DNA of 64,000 nucleotides, taken from contig BDSI01000003.1 of assembly GCA_003117195.1 (NCBI GenBank), positions 1,054,001 through 1,118,000 on the forward strand, given 5' to 3'. Each line of letters opens with the position of its first letter. Within the stretch, counting starts at the first letter, position 1. Of the stretch, positions 25,201 to 35,000 are shown in pieces. The stretch comes from Eudorina sp. 2006-703-Eu-15 (Eukaryota > Chlorophyta > Chlorophyceae > Chlamydomonadales > Volvocaceae). The notes below the pieces were generated by a model that was not told where the DNA came from, ran no database searches, and worked only from the letters and a program-made list of their open reading frames with translations. The position numbers and the translations under genes were made by a program.

Positions 25201-27723
25201 CCGGGAGGACCGTACCCAGCGCCATCCCTGCAGAAAGTATGAACAGGTTTACCCAAGTGAGTATGTTTGAAACGACGTTCTTGGGACGGCCAGCCTCGGG
25301 CAAAAACGTTCACGAGACGAGCCGCGCACATTAATTGTTGCCTCAGAGCCTGAGAAATCAGTTTGCATGCAGGCCTTACGACATATTACTAAGGACTGAT
25401 TCATAATAATGTCATGTCATTGATTTTGTAATCTCTGACAGCTGTCGATTTCTGTCGATTTGGGTCCACAACCAGCTGTCTACAGAGGACCGCGTTTGCG
25501 ATGGCGTGTCGTTGCCCGGGATGACTACATGAATGTCCAATTTTCATTTATTTTGAAATGATTTTGATTCTTGATCAGAGGTGCGATACGAGATCAACCC
25601 CCCGTAGGTGTGATGACTGAGAGCCTTCGGACTCAAGAAAAGATCTTGCAGAGCGGATACTTACCGGTACATGGTGAAGTGCCATACTGTCGGAATAAGC
25701 ACGTTTGGGATACTGGCCGGCGAGGCGGGCACGAATCCACTCGGCATGTCCGAAAAGTAGGACTGCAGCAGCCGACGCCCGCTTCCGGCGTTGGAACCAT
25801 CGCCATCGTCGTCGCCGCTGCTGGTGTCCACTTCCAACGGCAGAACGGGAAGAACCGTCACCTGTTCCGGCGGCATTCCCAAGAGGGAGGAACAGATTGG
25901 TCAAAATAGCTAGCGCCAGACTAACAGACAGCACCAGTCCAAACCCCATGCTCAGTCCCAGGTTGTGCGGCAGGTGGGCCCAAACCCAAAACATCCCCAC
26001 TCGGACCTCCGCGCTTCGCGTGCGCAGTTTGCCATCATGACAGATGGCCACGGCACTCCGTTGCACGGTCGCACCGTGAACGATGTGTTGGCGAAGCCAC
26101 CGATGGTGATGGGCGCGGCCGGGGTGTCGGACTCCGGGCTGGGGTGGTAGTTCTTCATGGCGATAGCGATGTCCGCCGACTGGCCCGCGATGTCCCGGAT
26201 CAGGTTGAACATGTCCACCACCAGATCCACCAGTGCGTCGATGTCGGTCCAGATGGTGGACAAGTCGCTGAAGGCGGCCTGCAGCTCCGGAGCCTGCAGC
26301 CCCGCCTTGATCTGAAAAAAACAGCAGGCGGTCGTGTTGCCGAGGAACGCCGAGGGCCAAGGTGTCACATGTGCGGCGCACCGCAGTGAGAGCCGCGGGT
26401 GAGGGGTGAGGAGTGAGGAGGTCACAAGAGCTTGACGCTTGACCGGAGTCCACCCGCGTATGCGCACGGTATGTGCAAGGGACCCCTGTCCCCGCGCTCT
26501 CAACCGAGGGCGCGCGCCCCGATCCCCATCTTACCGAGGACCGGTGACAGCTAGCTGTGCCCCCACTAGATAGGGATTAGGCAGAAGCCCGTTCGGACCG
26601 GGCTGCACCTTGCAGCCCGCTGTCCAATCTCCTAGAGTCCTTGCAGCACCCAGCGTGTGTGTGTGTGTGCGCGCGTGTGTCAAGCCGTGTACGGAAAGCA
26701 GCATGCCGTACTCACAAAGGCCTTGAACAGTGTGATGATCGGCGTGTTGGCGTTGGATGCGAACAGGCGGCGGCCGTTCACGCCACTCATCTGACCCTCA
26801 TTGGTGCGGAGGTAGGTGAAGACATCCACAAACCCCGAGGAGATGTTGAAGAGGAGCTTGTGGAAGTCGCGGGAGACCTGAGCGGGGCGGGGCGGTGCGC
26901 GCGGGAGCCGGCCTTTGTCACTAAGAGCGGGAAAAAGGTGAAGTCCCAGGCAGCATCCAAAGATCGCCAGGAAACCGGCAATTTCGGGCAGAAAATAGGA
27001 GCGCATATCGTGTCAAGGGCCCGCGCACATTGATCTGCATCCGGCCGAGATGTCCGGGCGATGCAGGCGGCGATGCGGACAGCGTTCCGGCAAGGGCGGG
27101 TTGACCCTGGTTGACTGGGCGTCAGCTTACCTGCAATCGCTGGGCCACGTTGAAGACCTTCGCAATGGTGTCCTGCTTTGTAAGGTATCGATTCTGAATG
27201 TATATGCGTAAGACGTTTGGGTCATAGGTCTGGTTGAGGCCCGCATATGCAGTAATCGCCAGCGACAGGACTTGGAGCGCCGGCGCCATGATGACATTCT
27301 GGTAGTAGTACTGTCGCACAGCACTGTTAGGCAGGTTCTGGGTGTAATCAATCGGAACGTATGCCTGAAGAATGTCGACATTTTCGTCGACGCTGGTGCG
27401 GTTCTGCGGGAAAGGGAGCGCGAGATGTATGTTGGCTGGAAGGAAGGAATCGAGACAGAGCGAAGTGCAGCCTCAGCAGTACAAAATAATAAAATTACCG
27501 TTTCTATTGGTACATATGTATCGGTTGTGGCTTGCTTTTCCGCAGGCTTGGCCGCCCAGCCTGCCCCGAATCCACCACCGAACCCCGCTAGAAGAAACAA
27601 AGCGCAGATGATGGCGATGATGAAATATGAAGGTCTCCAGCGTGATTCCTTAACCGCTTGTTTCTCGCTCAGTTCATCAAATCCCTGCTCAGTCCGGTGC
27701 ACCAACGGGTCGGAAGCACGCAT
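22231..27723 (-). CDS. membrane-anchored M43 (pappalysin-type) zinc metalloprotease with Pro-rich linker
   Basis: Eight exons in transcript order are 27723-27499, 27403-27131, 26877-26716, 26311-26075, 25861-25665, 25227-25093, 24888-24635 and 23660-22231. They total 2,913 nt (970 aa), with all phases consistent. A short cytosolic tail precedes one membrane segment at about residues 33-55 (no signal cleavage site is evident), giving type II topology. An unrecognised luminal or extracellular region of about 300 residues follows. The catalytic part has HEVLHHLGMDH (512-522), the metzincin HExxHxxGxxH zinc site, then DTPATF and NYITYTYD, as in M43 peptidases. After it come a PPPSPP-type linker (about 663-735; such linkers are hydroxyproline-glycosylated in volvocine walls) and three cysteine-rich modules. 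These point to remodelling of the extracellular matrix or cell wall. The stop TAA is itself part of a TGTAA; the next minus-strand TGTAA is at 21440-21444. Confidence 0.9.
23787..24412 (-). mobile_element. 5'-truncated non-LTR retrotransposon (LINE) fragment in an intron
   Basis: On the minus strand, an open frame ending at 23929 carries the C-terminal part of a LINE ORF2. It has an Arg-rich RGRRGRQRVPREQRVC segment and the zinc-knuckle-like block CRCCGAEGQVEDEKHVLLGC followed by PVYDNIRAE, as in post-reverse-transcriptase zf-RVT regions. Further 3', TGTAA (23804-23808) is followed at once by a (CA)n run (23787-23803), which looks like the element's 3' end and tail. No reverse transcriptase or endonuclease remains, so it is dead on arrival. 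It lies inside intron 7 of the metalloprotease, in the same orientation. Confidence 0.75.
24413..24634. repeat. GAGCTC and CCCTCC/CCCCG simple repeats in intron
   Basis: Tandem GAGCTC (about 24413-24431) and a long pyrimidine tract of CCCTC, CCCCG and CCCTCC units (about 24487-24630) abut the 5'-truncated end of the LINE fragment. They lie just inside the 5' end of the metalloprotease intron (the donor is at 24634 on the minus strand). The tract is strongly purine/pyrimidine asymmetric. Confidence 0.85.
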
Positions 27724-30586
27724 TGAATCATATGAGCATTTGCATAGTCTAACAATTATAAAATTGAATTGAGTATTTCTGTTAGGTAACCATTAGTTCA
27801 AATACATGCAGGCGAATGAAATGGCTGTAGGCTTCGCGTCGACCATGAGCCGCAAGGTATGCGACAAACAATCATTAAAACAGAGCGTTGACATGAAAAT
27901 ATCGTTATAAACATTTGTTACTTGCCTCCTCTTCACCAGTCCTCTCATCCTGACGAAAAACGGTATTGCCCTTGGCCATAGTTCTATGGCGTGGGGCTTG
28001 AGGCGGCAACAGAAGTCACGGAATTCTGTCAAGGGCTTGCGTTTTTTAGTATATGGCGGAGAAGGTGATAGAAACGGGACGCCGTACTGCCAAAAAAACG
28101 GACGAGCGCTGACAGTGCTGCAGTGCAACAATTCGATACATAATCAAAATCAAACGCTGTCGAAAACATGTGTAATACAGTACTACATTTTGTCGCCAGA
28201 TCACTTCTAGCGCGCGAAGAATTCGGCGTCGAGTGCAATCCAGCCGCGCGACTGGCGTGACCCACCCACGTCTGCCTATACGGCTCCGTAATATACAGCG
28301 TGGTATAATTGTCGACTGACTCTGTATGAATCAATGAACACGTGGACGCTGTGGCACACAATGCAGGCCTTGCAGTCTATCTGGAAACCTAGGTATCGGA
28401 GAACTGGCCTTGCAAGCGCCGCCGACCCCACTTCCATTAAAATTCATAATTTGCCTTATTCACAATGAAGGCACTCCCTGTGTGGTTCTGCGACAGCCTG
28501 CGTGATCCAGCAAGGGTCGACGGTGGGGGTAGCGAACCACAGCGATCATCGGTCAAACAGGAAGGTCCGTTTAGACAGATTTCATCAGGTAGCAGCGTAG
28601 CACGCGGGCATCCCACATTTGCGCGCGAACGAATAACGGTGAAGCGCAGTATTCATCCAGTCTAACGTAAAGTACGCTTTCAATTGGGAGACGGGGGAGG
28701 GCGTCATCGGGGTGCAAAGGCAACCAACGAACAAACCAATCAGGGGCCATCAGTCACCACACGCAGATCTGGCCCAGTCCCGCAACATGTTTTGATACAA
28801 AAAATGACCGTTACTGTAAGGCGGACCCTTAGTCTCGACCGGGCGATCCAACGGGTGGGACTAGATAGCTTTGAATGCTGATTGCACATGCTTCCCTGAC
28901 ATGGAAAGCGCCTTATAAAGGAGCAAGGATGCATCAGCTGCATGCCCCAATATCCCCGTACACACCCGTACAAGCACTTGCGACGCTGTCTGAACAAGGG
29001 CTCTGCGAACAATTCATTCTATACTAGTAAGATATATTATGCATATTAATAAGAATGCGCTTTTGCACGGTCTGAAATCAAAGCGTCGTCCGTCGCAATA
29101 GTCGTTCGCGACGATCAAACTGCTTTGGAAAAAAAACATGGCATGACAATCCCAGCCAGTAATTTTATGTATTTGCGCATTATAAATCTCTGACACTGAA
29201 TCATAAATTCTTGTTTGGTATAAACGTTCGGACAGCGGAGCTACTCTAGGTGGATGCGATGACGAAAGAACATTTCATGGAAGGGCGACAATTTAGAGGC
29301 TTTTCATCGCTGTAAAATGCATGGTTATGGAGACTTTCAGGATGGTGTTCTAAGGCAGCAGCCCAGTACAAACCGGCGGGAATCGTACACCGTTTCAGCG
29401 GTTGCAGGGCCGGACACCAAAACAAACAGTGTGTGGAGGTTACCACTAGCGTCGTGCCTTCTGTGCCTTCCAAATGGGGCCCTGTTGAGGACTGCCTATG
29501 CGCGAAATCCTCCGAGTACACTTCAGCATAATGATAAATGTTTCCAGAGCTGCTTTCCGCTGCTGGGAACGTGCTAGGGAGTAAGGTGCGGAGGTAAAGT
29601 TAGAGTCCAGAGGACCTTGACAGCGCACCGTCGCCGAACGATTGAACCTGATTGAATTTCCTGAAACCAGCTGAAACCAACTTCTTATTTGATGAAGTCA
29701 TTCAATATACGGTCGTTTGTTTCATTGAAAGCATTGTCCAAAGCGTTGTACGAATTACGGCAGTACCGGGAGTCGGGTTGCCCGGCTGTGCTTGTGTGCG
29801 TGGGTGGGCCTCCGGAACAGCAACTGGGTCCTGGAGGCTCGGTCGCCCGGGGTAGAGCCGAGGTGATGGAGGAGGGGGGGGGGAGGCGGCGGCGGAGATG
29901 GGGTTGGGGTTGGGCGGTCGAGGAAGATTAGGGAGAGGACGAAAAAGGGGGGGACATGAGGAGCAGCAGCAGGGCCACCCCGACTCGTCCTCGGTCAGAA
30001 ACGGCGACACCGACATCACCCGCCTCCTCCCCGCCCTGCGTCTCCTGGTCAGCACCCTGGCTGGTCCGCCCACCGGCGCTCTCGCTGCTGGCCGTCTCCG
30101 CCGTTGCTGGTGGTGTGCCGCAGGTACGTGGAGGGCGGGGCGGGGCAGGTTGTGGCGGGGAATTGGTTGTGCACGTTTCTGGGCTCCACGGCCCGCCAGC
30201 TCGGCAAAGTGAAGCGGACGTAAACGATTTCCCACATCTGGGGCCTCCTGGGAAAAGGCCGGGACGTCCGCGTCCAGAGCATCAGCGCCCGTCAGGCTGC
30301 CGACTGGCCACAGCACGATAGCCATGCTTGTGTGGACTTTTGCTCAGGCCTCCCTGTCCGGCACTTTCTATGCTATCTCACCAGGGTTGATGAAGCTCAT
30401 GCATTGCATCCAAGTAGTACGTGGGGATGCTGCTTCGGCCTTCGGGTGAAGAGTGGCCGTACAAAGCGCTTTGTGTACGGTTCAAGGGGCGCTCTCAGGA
30501 TATTGCGCTGGCACTCTGCTCCCCTAAAAGGAAGTTTCTTTTCCACCCGCTAGTACATAGGAAGGCGCCTCTTCAGTCTGAACTGA
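27724..30586. other. AT-richer intergenic region, no supported gene
   Basis: The metalloprotease promoter should lie at its left end. The sequence is clearly AT-richer than the genes around it and no frame shows a family signature. A GC-rich patch at 29870-30330 has overlapping open frames on both strands. One + strand stretch there ends NWLCTFLGSTARQLGKVKRT then stop, but I could not build exons around it. Confidence 0.4.
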
Positions 30587-30669
30587 ATTGTTAACAGACA
30601 AACCGTTTATCAATAATCACAGTTCAGACTGAACTGTGATTATTGATAAACGGTTTGTCTGTTAACAAT
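30587..30669. repeat. 83-bp perfect inverted repeat (hairpin)
   Basis: The left arm 30587-30627 (41 nt, starting ATTGTTAACAGAC) is the exact reverse complement of the right arm 30629-30669, with a single A between them. It is AT-rich and lies about 80 bp upstream of the first recognisable exon of the trypsin-like copy. A transcript would fold into a perfect 41-bp stem. Confidence 0.95.
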
Positions 30670-30749
30670 ACTACATATGAGCACTCCGCTAAAATCTGTC
30701 TTCACTTAAAGCCTTCTGCCTTAACTTTACGTTCTGTGGAAGCCTGCAG

Positions 30750-31706
30750 TTGTCTCCGACCCCTGTGCTTGGGCAACTCCACACGAAATTTCCACTGCAG
30801 CAAGCTGATATTGACGCTATCTGGGTCAGAATCGAGGAGCTGCAGAAGCGTGGTCCGGAGGATGCTGCCGCTGTCGCAGAGATTCACCGTCTTGACAAGC
30901 AGATTCTGCGCGGCAGGCGTCGCGTGCCCAGAACGCCGCCCAAGATCCCAGATTTCCCCATCGGGCGCGAGGTGATATGTTTTGATGACTGAAAGGCCGG
31001 GTGCCTGGTCGCCATGCTTGTTGTCGTTTTTTCCCGGCGCGGTGGACTTCCGCAAGCAGCAGGGCGCACCGTACACTGCAGTATGGCAGCTAACGGTGGC
31101 AGGCGAAAATGGCATCCTTTATGGGTCGGTCTTCGCGGTTAGGCGCTGGTCACAGCTGCGCACAACTTGGTGTTCGCCCGTGATACGGCAGCGTCCATCG
31201 GTGAATGGAAGGATCTGTTTATCCGTTCTCCTGATGGCAACATAACCAGCCGTGTGGATCGACGAGAAGGCTACGGCTGGGTCGTCGATGAGAGGTACAA
31301 CCCAAACGCCCCGAGCGACGACATGGCGAGCCATGCCCACGACCTTGCGCTATTGAGGGTGACGCCTGCGGCTGAGCAGCCTTTATTGCAGCAGCCTTCA
31401 TGCCTGCCGCTGGGCCGAGATCCGTCGTACCGGCAGGATGTTCGTTTGCGCTGCATAGGATATGCAGCTGGATGCATGGGCACATGGTTGCGCGAGGTCA
31501 GCGGGAAGGTGGTCAGGTTTTCGAACAAGGTGGGCTGGGCCATCATCGATGGTAAGATATCGCCTGGTCTTAGCGGTGGGCCATGCCTGACCGAGGGCGG
31601 TGAAGTGGTTGCAGTAGCCATTGGATCAAATCGATCCGAGTCGTGTGTAGATACTCACCTGGAGGGTAAGATTGACAACCTGCGTTCGAAGTTCAAAAAC
31701 ATGTGA
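30750..31706 (+). pseudogene. trypsin-like (chymotrypsin-fold) protease copy with apparent frameshift
   Basis: Pieces in order are an exon from about 30750 (after CCTGCAG) to 30971, and an exon from 31057 that opens with the block GAPYTAVWQLTVAGENGILY. After a shift of one base near 31140-31145 a frame runs to the stop at 31706. The triad is visible: His in LVTAAH (31149-31163), Asp in HDLALLRV, and Ser in GLSGGPCL. The residues are intact, but no GT-AG intron can bridge frame 1 (ending ...YGSVFAVR) and frame 0 (GALVTAAH...), since only 18 nt separate the candidate borders. One missing G would explain it. No ATG is found in frame at the 5' end, so the N-terminus is missing or lies in an undetected exon. 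A sequencing error remains possible, in which case this would be a working serine protease. Confidence 0.68.
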
Positions 31707-31943
31707 GATTGCAGGGACTCTCGTCTGACCGGAGCGAGGGCCTTCGTCATGATGGTGGGGGCAAGGGGACATCGTTGACACTCTTTTTGTTTGAAGTCAC
31801 TCAGTTTGCGGGTCTCGATAACCACCCTGCCCTTCTGGCAGGGCTTCGTTTGCCTGTCCATTCAACGTAAATGTTGCTCGGCGGATTGCACGTTGCCCGA
31901 GGGAGGGTGGAGGTGGAGACGCTAGATGTTGCGCAAGACGCAT
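31707..31943. other. sequence between protease copy and second hairpin
   Basis: Presumed 3' flank of the trypsin-like copy. A short GC stem (CCCTGCC/GGCAGGG, about 31828-31846) is the only structure seen. Confidence 0.4.
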
Positions 31944-32015
31944 CAAGCATTGCCCTTATATCACGGCATTCCCCAGTCTCGGCTGGGGAATGCCGTGATA
32001 TAAGGGCAATGCTTG
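31944..32015. repeat. 72-bp perfect inverted repeat (hairpin, 6-nt loop)
   Basis: The left arm 31944-31976 (33 nt, starting CAAGCATTGCCC) is the exact reverse complement of the right arm 31983-32015, with the loop TCTCGG. It shares no obvious sequence with the hairpin at 30587. Together they bracket the trypsin-like copy. Confidence 0.95.
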
Positions 32016-35000
32016 AGCCTGTGGCGGCGTCCTTTTTTTCCTACAACCTAATACGGTAGCTCAGTCGGGCCGGCCTGGCACGACGCACAAGTGGACAGAG
32101 CTGTTGCGGTGGTTGTGGCGACGGCGGTCGAATCAGGGGTGTGGAAGAAGGAAGCAAGATGTTTGCATGGTGCGACGTGCTTAGTTGCTGAGCAACACAC
32201 GTTGCCGTACCGTGATGCTTTCGCGTCCTCCCGTGGTCTGGTCTGGTCCCGGCGGACGTATGTCCGAGACGATGCTAAGGCTGTTGCTGACCGGTGGGCC
32301 GCACCGGGTGGGGGAGGGGGGGGGCTGAGCAAGGGGCTGCTGTCGCGCATCGTCGTGTAACATATCCGTGGGTCTGACTGGCTTCCACCATTCAAGAGTA
32401 CCAGTAGTCAAACGCGGCGGTACACCTGCCGGGCGGTATCCAGTGCCGCCGCAACACCGAGGACGAGCTGAAGCACTGCGGACCTTTTTCTGACGAGGTA
32501 GGCGCACTCGTCTTCCTCATGGTCGCGCCAGCATTACCTGGTCCCACACCTTATACACTACGCGCCCCGGGTTTGCCCCACTTCTACCCCGTGCTGATGC
32601 ACGTGCCCTGTCTTGGTCCCCCCCTCGGCACCAGTACAGTGCCGCGTCCGCACGTCTCGCACTCCTCCTCCGATGACGTCCCGCCCGCTCCCGGCCTCTA
32701 GCCTTCTGCACCCTAACCCCCGATCCCCAGACACTATACGCCCCAGTAGCCTAAGCGCCCGGCGGAATCAATGTTGCCAATGACCAGTCGGTAAGACCCA
32801 CATCGCCAGCGTCGTCTTCAATGCCTGAAGGACGGAGGCGGCGGCTGTTCATGGCCGTTGTCTGTCGATCCCTGGACAGCACCTGCACCACCTCCACCTC
32901 GCCTGTTGCCGCCCGCGTGCATGGCACCTCCTGGCAGCTCCCGCCTGTCCCCGCCAACTTTGTGTACCCTTGCCGGTGCTCGCCTGTGTCTGCGGGTGGG
33001 TTTAAAAAGGAACAGCCTGTGTCTGCGGGTGTGTACACGGTGTACCCTGCAGCCGGTGACTCTTCTACTGCGCGCTCGCGCAGATGAGGACGCAGACACA
33101 AGCGCTCGTGAACCCACGTGCGCGATGGTTGGCGTGTGCCCGACGAAGAAACTCGCCGATTTTTGTAAAGACAACCGTATTACAACACCCCTCCGGAAGC
33201 CGCCGCGGTCGTGATGCCGCTGTTGCTTGTTGCTGAGCGTGCACGTCCCTGTGCTAGCTAGGGTCATCCACCCTCAGCCCAGCACGCCACGAATCGAAGG
33301 ATACGGCAAGCTGACATTCTGGACATTCTGTCAGACGGCGATCAACACAAACGAAGGCGACTGTAATGTAACCGTACCAAGGTGGACCCGTATCCCGACC
33401 GGGTGTTCCAACGGGCCCAGATAGCTCGTAGGCGCCTCATCTCATCAACCCCTACCAAGGACTGCGCACCCATCCTCCGCGACTGTGCGTGAGTGCGATG
33501 ACTTCTTGCATTACACTGAGGAAGAAAGTACTCATTGTTGCTGCATCCACGCCGTGCTTGGCTATCCTGAAAAACTCGTGGTCACTGGTGTGCGATGCGC
33601 CGTCGCCGCCCACCGACCACCACCCCCTCCAACAACGACAACAACAGATGCGCTGCCACGCATGGCATGACCTCCTCATGCGGATGCTCGACCTGCACGG
33701 CCACACTGGGCGGGCCGCGTGTGAACGCCGCAGTGTCGCACGATTGAAGGAGATGGTACTGGTCGCACTGACACGTCTGACACGCCGCCGCCGCAAATGA
33801 CACATCTGACACGTCTGACACGTCTGACACGACGACGACGGAGCAGTCTGACAGGTTTGCGCACGTACACCAGCCATCTAGATCCGGATTCGCCCGGGGG
33901 CCAGCGACAGCTCGTCCCTCGTCGTGCCGTCGCCGTGTCCCGAAACAGGGCGTGTAGCCCCATTGGGCCGCGAGAGACAGCTAGCGTGAGATGACGTACA
34001 AGAGACCGCGCCGCGATAGCCGTACATTCCACGTGTTGTGCAGGAGAATCGAGAGCGAACGCGATGGCGGGTGCGAAATCCTCTCCAGGGTGCGATCTGT
34101 GATGATGGACCGACCGTGCCCTGCTCCCTTGCCGGCGAAAAGAATTCCACAGAATACCGTGACCCGCGAAGATAGGCTCTAGTCCTCCGCCCGTTGGGCC
34201 CCGCCACGCGCGTCAGCGACCCCTGCAGGTGCAGCCGCATGCGCCCCCTAACATTGGCCCCCAACACCACCTACCGTACCCACATGCCCGACATATTGAA
34301 ATTACCGATGCTACGCTGATGTCCTCCGCACCCGCCTGACCTCCCTTCAAATGGAGCCCCGCTCAGTGGTTTCGGAGCACCGATAAAAGCTCCCCAAAAA
34401 GAATTGCACTGTTCGTCCAAAGCAGGCCGCGTGGTGCCCAGCACAGCAGGCACCCATGCAACAGCGAATCGACATGGATGTATGGCTGCGGCTGCACATC
34501 TACAAAGCTACAACGGCCTTGCTTGTCCCCACCCGGTCCCGCCGGAACGACGACATCGCAGGACAGCTCTCATGGTACACATCCCCTCGCAAGGGGCACT
34601 ACTATCATCACCGTACATGTTCGTACACGTTCGTACATCATGACATCTGTACAGCTTGAGAGGTGGTATCACACAGGACGGCAACAGTAGAACTCGCCGA
34701 CTCCTGCGCAGAGACCATAGAGAACTCCATGCAAGACAGACAGCTGCGGCATCAAGCGCCCGTCCGGAGGAGAAAATCAAAACGATCGATACATCACCAC
34801 CTCATCTCGGATGCCCACTCCAGGAAACCAGGATGCAGAGCACCCGGGGGGGGGCCGCAGGCGCTCACTGCGGCGGAGCACCCGGCCGGCGGCCGCACCC
34901 CCCGCGCTGCGGCCCACCCGCCGACCCGTGGGTCGCTGCCCCGGTGGCCGAGCGACCTCGGCCCACCAGCCAGTCCCACCCTTCACCCCTCCACACACCC

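Noticed and set aside
27122..30325. Plus-strand frame at 27272-27772 and minus-strand frame at 29702-30325 as genes
   Set aside because: The first is antisense to well-phased exons of the metalloprotease. The second is Arg/Pro/Ala noise with no signature.
29870..30330. Possible gene in the GC-rich patch
   Set aside because: Overlapping open frames occur on both strands, none with a domain, and no consistent splice chain could be built.
31123..31142. An 18-nt intron (GTCGGTC...GGTTAG) that would restore the trypsin-like frame
   Set aside because: It is far below any workable spliceosomal intron length and the donor is poor, so a frameshift is the better reading.
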